From Niastella soli (lineage in GTDB: Bacteria > Bacteroidota > Bacteroidia > Chitinophagales > Chitinophagaceae): 64,000 bases of DNA. The position numbers and the translations under genes are program-made. Positions within the stretch are counted from its first letter, which is position 1, and each line of letters begins with the position of its first letter. A model generated the notes under the pieces. It did not search any database, had not been told where the DNA came from, and saw nothing but the letters and a program-made list of their open reading frames with translations. This document shows positions 43,263-51,856 of this stretch, piece by piece. Location: the NCBI RefSeq assembly GCF_017742245.1, contig NZ_JAGHKO010000001.1, positions 1,641,061 to 1,705,060 of the forward strand. The letters are read 5' to 3'.

Positions 43263-43418
43263 ATGAAACGTACATTTCAACCGCACCGCCGTCGTCGTAA
43301 AACCGTTCATGGTTTCCGTAAACGTATGCAGGATGCTAACGGCCGTAAAGTACTGGCCGCTCGTCGTAAAAAAGGTCGTAAAAAACTGACTGTTTCCGAC
43401 GAAAGGAAATTAAAATAA
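43263..43418 (+). CDS. rpmH: Ribosomal protein bL34
   Basis: This 51-residue basic protein starts [18 protein letters not shown] and continues [20 protein letters not shown], the universal L34 sequence. It is part of the large ribosomal subunit. It is followed by rnpA and yidD, the standard bacterial order. The C-terminal extension [11 protein letters not shown] is slightly longer than in E. coli, as is usual in this phylum. Confidence 0.98.
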   Translation: MKRTFQPHRRRRKTVHGFRKRMQDANGRKVLAARRKKGRKKLTVSDERKLK

Positions 43419-43465
43419 TCTGTATGTTCCCGCCGCATAAGGCTGGGCAGCAGTTTAAATAAATT

Positions 43466-43489
43466 ATAGTCCCGTCTTGACGGGACTAT
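43466..43489 (+). terminator. Hairpin between rpmH and rnpA
   Basis: ATAGTCCCGTC pairs perfectly with GACGGGACTAT, leaving a tight loop, and a T-rich tail (TTTATTTTT) follows. It may lower rnpA expression relative to rpmH. Confidence 0.85.
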
Positions 43490-43509
43490 TTTATTTTTGA
43501 GGAAACCCG

Positions 43510-43902
43510 ATGGCTCAACAATTTACTTTAAAGAAAGACGAACGGCTGAAACGCCGCAAGATCATTGAACAACTGTTCAGTGAAGGGCGGGCAGTAACTG
43601 CCTTTCCCATACGGGTGCAATACAAAACGGTTGATCAGCTTGTGGTCCCCCTTCAGGCTGGTTTTAGTGTAAGCAGCCGCAATTTTAAACGGGCTGTAGA
43701 CCGCAATCGTATAAAGCGTTTGATGCGGGAAGCTTATCGCCTTCAAAAAGGACCACTGGAACAGGCTTTGCAAACAAAAGACCGAAAGCTGGCGTTATTT
43801 TTAATATACACCGGAAAAGAATTACCCGCCTATGCGCTGATAAAAGAAAAGGTGGAAGTGGTGTTGAAGAAACTGTTACAAACAGTAAATGATGTAAAAT
43901 GA
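43510..43902 (+). CDS. rnpA: Ribonuclease P protein component
   Basis: The 130-residue basic protein has the RnpA signature [15 protein letters not shown] (about 63-77) and the start [19 protein letters not shown]. It helps the catalytic RNA remove 5' leaders from tRNA precursors. It starts 91 bases after rpmH and overlaps yidD by four bases (ATGA), so the latter pair is translationally coupled. Confidence 0.95.
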   Translation: MAQQFTLKKDERLKRRKIIEQLFSEGRAVTAFPIRVQYKTVDQLVVPLQAGFSVSSRNFKRAVDRNRIKRLMREAYRLQKGPLEQALQTKDRKLALFLIYTGKELPAYALIKEKVEVVLKKLLQTVNDVK

Positions 43903-44129
43903 AACTGGTACTTCGAATATTGAGCCTTCCGTTCATGGCATTGATAAAGCTGTATCAATGGATAATTTCCCCCCTGCTGGGACCGAAATGCCGGTTCACT
44001 CCAACCTGTTCGCAATATTCCCTGCAAGCATTCAAAAAGTATGGTGTATTTAAAGGATTGTGGCTTACCATCAGGCGTATTAGCCGTTGCCATCCCTGGG
44101 GCGGTCATGGGTACGATCCGGTACCATAG
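43899..44129 (+). CDS. yidD: Membrane protein insertion efficiency factor YidD
   Basis: The 76-residue protein matches Yid[20 protein letters not shown], the Cys-containing [13 protein letters not shown], and the C-terminal [13 protein letters not shown]. It acts at the inner membrane alongside YidC. It overlaps the end of rnpA by four bases. A yidC gene does not follow here. Confidence 0.95.
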   Translation: MKLVLRILSLPFMALIKLYQWIISPLLGPKCRFTPTCSQYSLQAFKKYGVFKGLWLTIRRISRCHPWGGHGYDPVP

Positions 44130-44166
44130 TTTTAAATATTTGACTATTGAAGTAATTAAAAGCAAA

Positions 44167-44205
44167 TGTCGAATGCTTAAGTAATAACTACTTCAACATT
44201 CGACA
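44167..44205. terminator. Hairpin between yidD and the converging lipoprotein gene
   Basis: TGTCGAATG (44167-44175) pairs perfectly with CATTCGACA (44197-44205), and the stem extends inward with TTAAGTA and TACTTCAA apart from one bulged base. On the minus strand a T-rich tail follows. It is likely a shared terminator. Confidence 0.7.
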
Positions 44206-44248
44206 CGTGCCTCGCCTATGGCGGGTTCTATATAAAGTCAATATTTTT

Positions 44249-44848
44249 CTATTTCTTCATTCTTTCCACCAGTTCACTCAGGTCTTGTCTTTCTTGTTTG
44301 GCAGTAGAGAATTTATACATCTCAGGAGCTTTACCGTCTTTATCAACGCTAACTGAACCAGGAATAGTACTGTAAGGGTTAATCAACTGCGCATTCTGGT
44401 TAGTAGTAAGTTTCTTGATGGTTTTAGGCACAATGAAATATGTTTTGTTGGCATCACTGGCATTTTGACCATTTATCAATTGCTGGGTGCTATCGATGAT
44501 ATGTTCCAGTTGTTCAGTGGTGATAGAAGTAGCACGACCGCCATTGCCAAAATTCACCAGGTGCCCGATCAACGTATCAGTTTTGATGTTCAGTAAATAC
44601 ACACCTGCATCAGGCACTTCATAAGACTGATCACCGTCAGGACTTTTAACAGTAACCGCTTTATCTTTTTCGGAAAGGGTTAATTCAGCTTCGTTGTGTT
44701 GAGTACCAGGTTCAAGGGTAACGGTTTTTGTGGCTTCATCAACTTTTATCTTACCACTGGCCATTACTTTTACTTTCTTTTCAACGCCTGGCGAACAGGC
44801 TGCAAAGCATACCATGGCAATCATCGTACAAAACAAAGTACATTTCAT
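44249..44848 (-). CDS. Hypothetical lipoprotein
   Basis: The 199-residue protein has a signal sequence with the lipobox FAAC (Cys18). The rest is soluble, with a beta-rich first half (KVKVMASGKIKVDEATKTVTLEPG) and a helical, Asn/Gln-rich second half. I do not recognise a family. It has a long gap on the promoter side and may be transcribed partly by readthrough from sod, through the terminator at 44879. Confidence 0.6.
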   Translation of the reverse strand: MKCTLFCTMIAMVCFAACSPGVEKKVKVMASGKIKVDEATKTVTLEPGTQHNEAELTLSEKDKAVTVKSPDGDQSYEVPDAGVYLLNIKTDTLIGHLVNFGNGGRATSITTEQLEHIIDSTQQLINGQNASDANKTYFIVPKTIKKLTTNQNAQLINPYSTIPGSVSVDKDGKAPEMYKFSTAKQERQDLSELVERMKK

Positions 44849-44878
44849 TGGGCTATTTTTAGAAAGGTTAAAAAAAAG

Positions 44879-44899
44879 AATCCCGGTAAAACCGGGATT
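44879..44899 (-). terminator. Rho-independent terminator after sod
   Basis: AATCCCGGT pairs with ACCGGGATT around a three-base loop, followed on the minus strand by an eight-T run. It ends sod. Confidence 0.92.
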
Positions 44900-44919
44900 T
44901 TATATAAACTGAGCACTGT

Positions 44920-45528
44920 TTATTTGGCCGCTTTGGCAAAATTTTCAGCTACTTTATTCCAGTTAATAACATTCCAGATAGCGCCCATATATTCAGGACG
45001 ACGGTTCTGGTATTTCAGGTAATAAGCGTGTTCCCAAACGTCAACACCTAACAGGGGAGTGCCTTTTACTTCGGCTACGTCCATCAGGGGGTTATCCTGG
45101 TTAGGAGTAGACGTGATTTGAAGGGTACCGTTGTTGATGATCAGCCATGCCCAACCGCTTCCGAAACGGGTAGCGCCGGCAGTATTAAACTTTTCTTTAA
45201 AGCTATCGAAAGAACCAAATACATCATTGATAGCATCGGCCAGGGCGCCAGTAGGAGCACCACCAGCATTGGGGGCCAGTAATTCCCAGAAGAAAGAGTG
45301 GTTCCAGTGGCCACCGCCATTGTTACGAACAGCAGGACTGATAGTGCCTGCTGATTTTACCAGTTCTTCCAGCGATTTATTTTCGTGGGGGGTGCCCGCA
45401 ATAGCTTTGTTAAGGTTATCTACGTAAGCCTGGTGGTGTTTACCATGATGTATCTGCATCGTCAGTGCGTCAATATGCGGTTCCAAAGCATCGTGTGCAT
45501 AAGGAAGCGCCGGTAGTGTAAATGCCAT
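44920..45528 (-). CDS. Superoxide dismutase (Fe/Mn type)
   Basis: The 202-residue protein shows the metal ligands His27 (QIHHGKHH), His77 (GHWNHSFFW), and the Asp and His of [14 protein letters not shown]. No signal peptide is present, so it acts in the cytoplasm. It converts superoxide to peroxide and oxygen. Fe versus Mn use cannot be decided from these residues. It is driven by a consensus promoter at 45583-45613 and ended by the hairpin at 44879. Confidence 0.95.
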   Translation of the reverse strand: MAFTLPALPYAHDALEPHIDALTMQIHHGKHHQAYVDNLNKAIAGTPHENKSLEELVKSAGTISPAVRNNGGGHWNHSFFWELLAPNAGGAPTGALADAINDVFGSFDSFKEKFNTAGATRFGSGWAWLIINNGTLQITSTPNQDNPLMDVAEVKGTPLLGVDVWEHAYYLKYQNRRPEYMGAIWNVINWNKVAENFAKAAK

Positions 45529-45582
45529 AACACTAAGTTTTTAATTTGTTGAAGATTTTATGGTTGTCCTTTCAAACGGTAA

Positions 45583-45613
45583 CAAAAGTACAGGTCAATG
45601 GTTGATTAACCAA
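45583..45613 (-). promoter_or_regulatory. Bacteroidota promoter: TTG, 20 bases, TACTTTTG
   Basis: On the minus strand TTG (45611-45613) and TACTTTTG (45583-45590) are separated by exactly 20 bases. The ATG of sod follows about 55 bases downstream. Confidence 0.82.
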
Positions 45614-45716
45614 TTCATTCTCTTTACCAAATGGAAAATTTTGACGCTTACTATGCCGATTTTGTAGTATTTTAGATAGCGGTCACGGCGTATTAATCCT
45701 TATCAAATCAATCAAT

Positions 45717-46445
45717 ATGTTGACTACCATTACAACAAATAAATTGATGCTGTTTTCTGCCACCATATTATCCAGTGCTTTTTTGGGGGCTTTTCAACCC
45801 GAACAGGGAAAAAGCAATACGTTATCTGCTGACGAAAAAAAAGCCGGCTGGGTGTTACTATTCAACGGTAACGATACCCATGGCTGGCGGGCGTATAACA
45901 ATAAGCCATATGATAGCTGGGAAGTGGTCAACGGGCAGCTATACTGTAAAACAAAGGACGTTAAACAACGGGCAGACCTAATTACCCTTGATCAATACGA
46001 TAATTTTGAATTGTCCATCGACTGGAAAGTCGACAAAGGAGCCAATAGCGGTATTATCTATCGTGTAGAAGAAACCAGTGGGCCAAGCTACGTAACTGGT
46101 CCCGAATACCAGTTGATAGATGACGAAGGTTACCCTGAAAAACTGGAAGCCTGGCAAAAAAGCGGTGCCGATTACGCCATGTACCCGCCCCGGGAAATAG
46201 CCGCCAAACCTGCCGGCGAATACAACCACACTACCATCCTTGTAAAAGGGGCCCATGTGGAACACTGGCTGAATGGCAAAAAAGTAGTGGAGTATGAGTT
46301 TTGGACCCCAGCCTGGCAGGAATTAAAAGAAAAAGGTAAATGGAAAGATGCCAAAGCATATGGCCTGGCCAAAAAAGGGCATATCGCTTTACAGGACCAT
46401 GGCGGTGGTATCTGGTTCAAAAATATCAAGCTCAGGAAACTCTAA
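45717..46445 (+). CDS. DUF1080 domain secreted protein
   Basis: The 242-residue protein has a signal peptide (to about FLGAF, residue 26) and one DUF1080 domain, a concanavalin-like jelly roll. The marks are GWVLLFNGNDTHGWRAY, NFELSIDWKVDKGANSGIIYR, and the final QDHGGGIWFKNIKLR. DUF1080 proteins include 3-keto-disaccharide hydrolases. The exact substrate is not known. It ends 22 bases before the ECF sigma gene and may be co-transcribed with it, so a role on a sugar handled by that locus is plausible. Confidence 0.85.
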   Translation: MLTTITTNKLMLFSATILSSAFLGAFQPEQGKSNTLSADEKKAGWVLLFNGNDTHGWRAYNNKPYDSWEVVNGQLYCKTKDVKQRADLITLDQYDNFELSIDWKVDKGANSGIIYRVEETSGPSYVTGPEYQLIDDEGYPEKLEAWQKSGADYAMYPPREIAAKPAGEYNHTTILVKGAHVEHWLNGKKVVEYEFWTPAWQELKEKGKWKDAKAYGLAKKGHIALQDHGGGIWFKNIKLRKL

Positions 46446-46467
46446 TTTATATAGCTACTTTTCTTGA

Positions 46468-47034
46468 ATGAATGATCAGGTGTTACATAGAAATGATCAT
46501 AATGAAGAGCATTCGCTGGAATTGCTCTTTGCTGATCTTTTTAAAAAACACGAGTACCGCTTACACACCCTTGTACTGAAATTGACCCGCTCCAATCAAT
46601 ATGCAAGCGATATTATTCAGGAAGTGTTTTTAAAGCTGTGGGAACACCGTTATCAGATTCACACCATTCAGAATGTAGAAGCCTGGTTGTATCGCCTCAC
46701 AGAAAATAAAGTAATTGACTTTTTACGGAAGGCGGCTGCCGACAGCCGGCTAAAAGAATCCATCTGGAAAAACCAACCCGATAATTTAAATGAAACCGTA
46801 GGCCATGTAGAAGCCCGGGAATACAGCCAGATCATTCAAAAAGCGGTAGATGAGCTACCGCCACAACGCAAACTCATATATCAGCTGAACCGCGAAAAAG
46901 GACTGAATTACCAGGAAATAGCCGATCGCCTGGCCATTTCAAAACACACGGTAAAGAACCAGTTATCAACCGCCCTGCAATCAATTCGACTGTTTCTCCA
47001 AAAGAGCGCCCGTCTTTTTCTTCCCTTTTTTTAA
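46468..47034 (+). CDS. ECF RNA polymerase sigma-70 factor
   Basis: This 188-residue protein has ECF sigma region 2 (LVLKLTRSNQYASDIIQEVF, then KLWEH) and region 4 (LPPQRKLIYQLNREKGLNYQ and EIADRLAISKHTVKNQLS, a helix-turn-helix). A fecR gene follows 69 bases later. In Bacteroidota such pairs control SusC/SusD-type uptake genes, and the STN domain of the SusC here supports this. A -7-like box, TACTTTTC, ends four bases before the ATG. Confidence 0.92.
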   Translation: MNDQVLHRNDHNEEHSLELLFADLFKKHEYRLHTLVLKLTRSNQYASDIIQEVFLKLWEHRYQIHTIQNVEAWLYRLTENKVIDFLRKAAADSRLKESIWKNQPDNLNETVGHVEAREYSQIIQKAVDELPPQRKLIYQLNREKGLNYQEIADRLAISKHTVKNQLSTALQSIRLFLQKSARLFLPFF

Positions 47035-47103
47035 AAAATAGCGATCCGGAATAGGAACACCAGCCGGTTGCTTCGTCTATCAATGAAAGGAACAACCTTT
47101 TAC

Positions 47104-48102
47104 ATGGAAGAAAGGATCAAATACCTGTTCAAACAATACCTGTACAATACCTGTACAAGGAAGGAATTCGATGAATTCTTTTCCTATATCAACGAGGCTG
47201 CCCATAACGAATTAATAAGGGAACTCATAAAGAAGGCCTACGAAGAAAGCGGGCAACCCGGTTCCTCCCTTACTTATGTTAATGAACGCGGCAACCTGAT
47301 AGTCACGAAGCCCAACTGGAACGAACAACCTGGCACGAGGAGAAAAACAACCCCAAAGATGCGGGTAGTTGGAGCCATTGCCGCCGTGGCAATGGCATTG
47401 GTAATTGGCTTTGCCTGGTTGATGCTTCGCCCACCCTCCAGGCAGCCGCCTGCAGAAATAAAAGGCCTGGCCATAAAAATGACGGGCCGGTCGGAATACA
47501 GATATATGTTATTGCCGGATAGTACCCAGGTATGGCTAAATGCCGCCAGCACCCTGGAATACCCCCAGCAATTTGCAATGGGTAAAAGAGAAGTGTACCT
47601 GACGGGAGAGGCCTATTTTGATGTAAAACACGCCGATAAACAACCTTTTTTGATCCATACGGGAAAGGTGACCACCATGGTATTGGGCACGGCCTTTAAT
47701 ATAAAAGCCTATCCGGGCCGGGAAAACATCATTGTGTCGGTAAGCAGGGGTAAAGTGCGGGTGAATTACAATGAAAAAGAAATGGCGGTACTCACTCAGG
47801 GACAACAAGTAAAAGTAAGTAACACCAGCAATACGATCATCCAGAAAAAGATGGCCATTACCGAAGCCGCTCCCTGGCAACAGGGTAACCTGCAATATGA
47901 TGATGAGATCATCAAGGACATAGTGGCCGATCTGGAAAGGAACTATGACGTTACCATTCGCATCCAAAACGAAGCCGTGGCCAATGAACGCATCTCCACT
48001 TCATTCAGGCGGGAAATAGGCATAGAGAATGCCTTAAAGGTGCTGTGTACCTTAACTGATACCCGGTTAAAGCTGGAGAATAATATGTATGTGATTCAAT
48101 AG
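47104..48102 (+). CDS. FecR family anti-sigma factor
   Basis: The 332-residue protein has a short cytoplasmic N-domain (MEERIKYLFKQYLYNTCT), one membrane helix (about 85-105, VVGAIAAVAMALVIGFAWLM) and a periplasmic FecR domain. Conserved motifs are LPDSTQVWLNAASTLEYP, YFDVKHADKQPFLIHTG and VLGTAFNIKAYPG, and the C-terminal part resembles an STN-facing domain. It senses the state of the SusC protein and holds or activates the sigma factor. I set the start at 47104 because AAAGGA lies 11 bases ahead and the helix comes at the usual distance; ATG 47083 is an alternative. Confidence 0.9.
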   Translation: MEERIKYLFKQYLYNTCTRKEFDEFFSYINEAAHNELIRELIKKAYEESGQPGSSLTYVNERGNLIVTKPNWNEQPGTRRKTTPKMRVVGAIAAVAMALVIGFAWLMLRPPSRQPPAEIKGLAIKMTGRSEYRYMLLPDSTQVWLNAASTLEYPQQFAMGKREVYLTGEAYFDVKHADKQPFLIHTGKVTTMVLGTAFNIKAYPGRENIIVSVSRGKVRVNYNEKEMAVLTQGQQVKVSNTSNTIIQKKMAITEAAPWQQGNLQYDDEIIKDIVADLERNYDVTIRIQNEAVANERISTSFRREIGIENALKVLCTLTDTRLKLENNMYVIQ

Positions 48103-48255
48103 AAACTAAATACCAAAACTTAAACTGCTATGCTCACTACCAACTATATACCCCCATAATACATTAAAAAGAACCGCCCCAGTTGCGACCTGGAAGCGGT
48201 TCCACATGTTTGAAAATAATCCCGTTCAAAGAATTACTTAAAACAATTCAAAGCT
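48103..48255. other. Gap between fecR and susC with a hairpin
   Basis: GAACCGC (48171-48177) pairs with GCGGTTC (48196-48202), and the loop holds a further CAG..CTG pairing. There is no T-run. It may be an attenuator or processing site between the regulator and the uptake genes. Confidence 0.4.
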
Positions 48256-51200
48256 ATGAATTTGTATGTAAAAACGTACAGGCATAGTACGTCATGCCTT
48301 GTTGCAGACGGCCGCCCAAAATTGCTTTCGTTAAACAAAGCGCTGCTCATGAGAATTTCTATCCTGGCTATATTACTCACATTTAGCGGGCTACTAATGG
48401 CCCGTTCGGGCAATGGTCAGGACCTGAACAAGATCATTATTTCCATTGAGCTTAAAAATGCATCTCTCAAAGAGGCCATCAAAAAAATAGAATCCCTTAC
48501 ACAGCTGGCCTTCACCTATCGCACTGCCGATGTTGCTGAGGTAGACCACCTCAATTACCAGGCGTCCAAAGCATCGGTCAACAATGTGCTGTTAGACCTG
48601 TTGCATCATACAGGGTTGCGTTACGACCAGGTGAACGGAAACATTGTTATAAAGAAGATCAAAAAGGAGGAACACTTTGCCGGGGTGGTCATTACCGATG
48701 ACATACCTTTCGATGGGGGGGTACGCGGTCGGATAACGGATGAAACCGGTGCAACATTGGCCAATGCTTCTGTAATGGTGCTGGGAACTGATAGAGGCAC
48801 GGCAGCCAATAAAGAGGGGTTATTTACTCTAAGCGGTTTAAAGGCCGGTAAATACAAACTGCAGGTATCGGCTGTAGGGTTCACCACTCAAATAACAGAG
48901 ATCACTATAAAAGACAACGAAACACTCGACGTATCGGTGGCGCTAAAAGAAGGCACCGGTAAAATGGAAGAGGTGATAGTAACCGCATTGGGTATTTCGC
49001 GCAAAGAAAGATCGGTAGGGTATTCAACACAGGAAATAAAAGGCGATAACCTTACTGTTGCCAAAGAACAGAATGTAATAGGCAGCCTGGGAGGAAAAAT
49101 AGCGGGGGTACAAATGAGCGGTTCTTCAGGCGCCAGTATGGGCGGAACGCAAAAAATACAAATACGTGGTGCCAACTTTTTAACGGGCGGAGGGGAACCA
49201 TTGATCGTTGTTGACAATACGCCGCTTTCAAATGCCAACTATGCAGATCGCAATGGGCGCGACTACGGTAACCTGGCGCAAGATATAAATCCAGATGATA
49301 TAGAGTCTATCAATGTGCTCAAAGGCCCTGCGGCTTCTGCATTGTATGGCTTGCGCGGGCAGTTTGGCGTTATACTGATCACTACACGAAAGGGAAAGAA
49401 TGCGAAACCCATTGTCAATTTCAGCTCTTCTTATTCAGTAGAAAAGGCCGGTAATTTTTTGCCCTTGCAGGATATTTATGGTGCGGGTTCAAGTCTTTCC
49501 TTCCCTACAACAAAAATTAATGGAGTTGACACGAAATATGTAGATGGTGAATGGGATGAAAGCTGGGGACCTAAAATGGATGGCACGCCCGTAAGGCATA
49601 CATACAGTTTTTATCCCGGTGACCCTGATTTTGGCAAAGAAACACCCTTTGTGCCGCACCCCGACAATATAAAAGATTATTTCGTAAACGGCCATACTTT
49701 AAACAATAGTATCTCTTTCGCAGGCGGTGGCCAAAATACCTCATTCCGCTTATCCTATAACAATACCGATGTGAAAGGCATTGAACCAAACACCTCGTTA
49801 AAAAGAAACAATCTTTCTTTCACAGGGTCCATGAACGTTACGTCAAATCTGGTAATAAGCACCAGTTTGAACTATGCCAATAATAAGGGACAGCGGCCCT
49901 CACAGGGATACCAAAGTCTGGGTTCGCGCAATATGTACCAATGGTTTCAACGAAACCTGGATATGGATAAACTAAAACAGTACAAATATGCTGACGGAAC
50001 TTTTTATCAATGGAATGTAGGCGCGCCTAACAGTCAGGGTGTGTACACTGGTTTAACAAGACCCATCGACTGGAACAATCCTTACTTTGATGCCTACGAA
50101 AATCCTTCGCACGATTCACGCGACCGGTTTTTCGGAAATGTAGGCGTGTCGTATACTATTGTACCCGGGTTGAAAGTAAATGGTTTTATCCGCAGAGATG
50201 GTTACACTCAAAACCTGGATGGTAGAAATGCAGAAGGCGGCCGTGGTGTGCCTTCATTCTGGATTGGCAAATATGAGTCGAGGGAAATGAACTATGAATT
50301 TCTTGCACAATACAATAAGGAATTTGGTAAACTTACTTTAGGCGTTAACCTGGGCGGCAATTTAATGACCCAAAGAAGTTCATACCTCCGGGAAGAAACT
50401 ACGGGTGGATTTGCTACCCCCGGGTTTTATAATATTAAAAACTCACTGGGGCTTCCCCTGGTAGCCAATAACCAGGTTAAAAAAGAAGTTCGGAGCGCCT
50501 ATGGATCGGTGCAGCTGGGTTGGGATAATACTTATTACATCGACGGTACCTTAAGAAGGGATATTTCATCGGCTTTGCCTGAGGCAAATAACGATTATTT
50601 GTATCCGTCTGTATCTGCTTCCATGGTATTCAGTGAACTGTTAAAATTTGCTCCGCTTACCTATGGTAAAATACGAGCCAGCTTTGCACAGGCTGGTTCT
50701 GATATTCCGGTATATTTAACCTCAAACTCATACAATCTAGGTACACCTTATAACAGCAGTTTCCCCATGAGTGTGCCGGATGAGTTGAAAAACCCGGGGC
50801 TCAAGCCTTCCCTGGGTACTGCCTACGAAGCAGGGCTCGACATGCGGTTTTTGCAAGAACGGCTGGGATTCAATTTTACCTGGTATCATCAGAAAAATGA
50901 AAATGCCGTTTTAAGTGTAGATGTATCAGGCATTAGCGGTTATACCAATTATGTGATCAATGCTGGTAATATCCAAAATAAAGGCGTTGAATTTACACTG
51001 AGTGGCACTCCGGTAAAATCAAAGGAGTTAACCTGGACGAGTTCCTTTAATATAGCGCATAACGAAAATAAAATTAAGGAGATATACCCTGGTCTAAATT
51101 CTATCATCCTTGATCAGAACCGGTATGCCAGTGTAGATGTGTTCTTAATGGCTTACAAGAATGAAGCTTTCGGTTCCCTGGTAGGCAATGCCTATATGCG

Positions 51201-51846
51201 TGACTCCACAACAGGTAAAATATTACTCGATGCCAGTAATATGCCCCTATATGTGGCCAACCATAATTTCGGTACCGTATTACCGAAATTCACTGGTGGC
51301 TGGCAGAATACCATTTTCTGGAAAAACTTTGATCTGAGTGCCATCATAGATTTTCAAAAGGGTGGGCAGTTCTTTAGCTGGACGAAGATGCTGGCGGTTA
51401 AAAGCGGACAGGCGGCAGAAACTGCAGCGATGAATGAGAATGGTAAAAACATTCGTGACCCGTTGGCCGATGGAGGTGGTATAAAGATCACCGGTATCTC
51501 TAACAGTTCAAAACAGGAAGTAACGGCGTTTGTAAATGCAAGAACATGGTACCGTAATAATTTGGGCACAAAGATCTATGAAGAATGGTTGTTCGATGCT
51601 TCTTATATCAGAATGCGTGAAATAAAAATAGGATACACTTTCTCAAAGGCCAATATTGCCAAACTGCCACTTAAAAGCATCAACCTGGCCTTTATTACCA
51701 GGAACCCATTTATGATCTGGCAAAAGGCGCCGAAGGGATTGAACCCTGCTGAGCTGGCTACCGGTGCTTCTTCCTTAAACTGGCTCGAGACCGGACAATT
51801 GGCTACAGCACGTTCTTTTGGTGTAAACCTGAATGTTTCCTTTTAA
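48256..51846 (+). CDS. SusC/RagA family TonB-linked outer membrane protein with STN domain
   Basis: The 1196-residue protein has a signal sequence (about 33-55, LAILLTFSGLLMARSG) and an STN domain (about 60-130, IISIELKNASLKEAIKKIES). A CarboxypepD_reg domain at about 150-230 begins GGVRGRITDETGATLANA. The plug, with EEVIVTALGISRKERSVGYS and IRGANFLTGGGEPLIVVDN, leads into the barrel. It imports a bulky nutrient bound by the SusD partner. The STN domain marks it as a signal-giving transporter that talks to FecR. The first ATG is used; ATG 48349 would also give a full signal peptide. Confidence 0.93.
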   Translation: MNLYVKTYRHSTSCLVADGRPKLLSLNKALLMRISILAILLTFSGLLMARSGNGQDLNKIIISIELKNASLKEAIKKIESLTQLAFTYRTADVAEVDHLNYQASKASVNNVLLDLLHHTGLRYDQVNGNIVIKKIKKEEHFAGVVITDDIPFDGGVRGRITDETGATLANASVMVLGTDRGTAANKEGLFTLSGLKAGKYKLQVSAVGFTTQITEITIKDNETLDVSVALKEGTGKMEEVIVTALGISRKERSVGYSTQEIKGDNLTVAKEQNVIGSLGGKIAGVQMSGSSGASMGGTQKIQIRGANFLTGGGEPLIVVDNTPLSNANYADRNGRDYGNLAQDINPDDIESINVLKGPAASALYGLRGQFGVILITTRKGKNAKPIVNFSSSYSVEKAGNFLPLQDIYGAGSSLSFPTTKINGVDTKYVDGEWDESWGPKMDGTPVRHTYSFYPGDPDFGKETPFVPHPDNIKDYFVNGHTLNNSISFAGGGQNTSFRLSYNNTDVKGIEPNTSLKRNNLSFTGSMNVTSNLVISTSLNYANNKGQRPSQGYQSLGSRNMYQWFQRNLDMDKLKQYKYADGTFYQWNVGAPNSQGVYTGLTRPIDWNNPYFDAYENPSHDSRDRFFGNVGVSYTIVPGLKVNGFIRRDGYTQNLDGRNAEGGRGVPSFWIGKYESREMNYEFLAQYNKEFGKLTLGVNLGGNLMTQRSSYLREETTGGFATPGFYNIKNSLGLPLVANNQVKKEVRSAYGSVQLGWDNTYYIDGTLRRDISSALPEANNDYLYPSVSASMVFSELLKFAPLTYGKIRASFAQAGSDIPVYLTSNSYNLGTPYNSSFPMSVPDELKNPGLKPSLGTAYEAGLDMRFLQERLGFNFTWYHQKNENAVLSVDVSGISGYTNYVINAGNIQNKGVEFTLSGTPVKSKELTWTSSFNIAHNENKIKEIYPGLNSIILDQNRYASVDVFLMAYKNEAFGSLVGNAYMRDSTTGKILLDASNMPLYVANHNFGTVLPKFTGGWQNTIFWKNFDLSAIIDFQKGGQFFSWTKMLAVKSGQAAETAAMNENGKNIRDPLADGGGIKITGISNSSKQEVTAFVNARTWYRNNLGTKIYEEWLFDASYIRMREIKIGYTFSKANIAKLPLKSINLAFITRNPFMIWQKAPKGLNPAELATGASSLNWLETGQLATARSFGVNLNVSF

Positions 51847-51856
51847 AAATAACATC

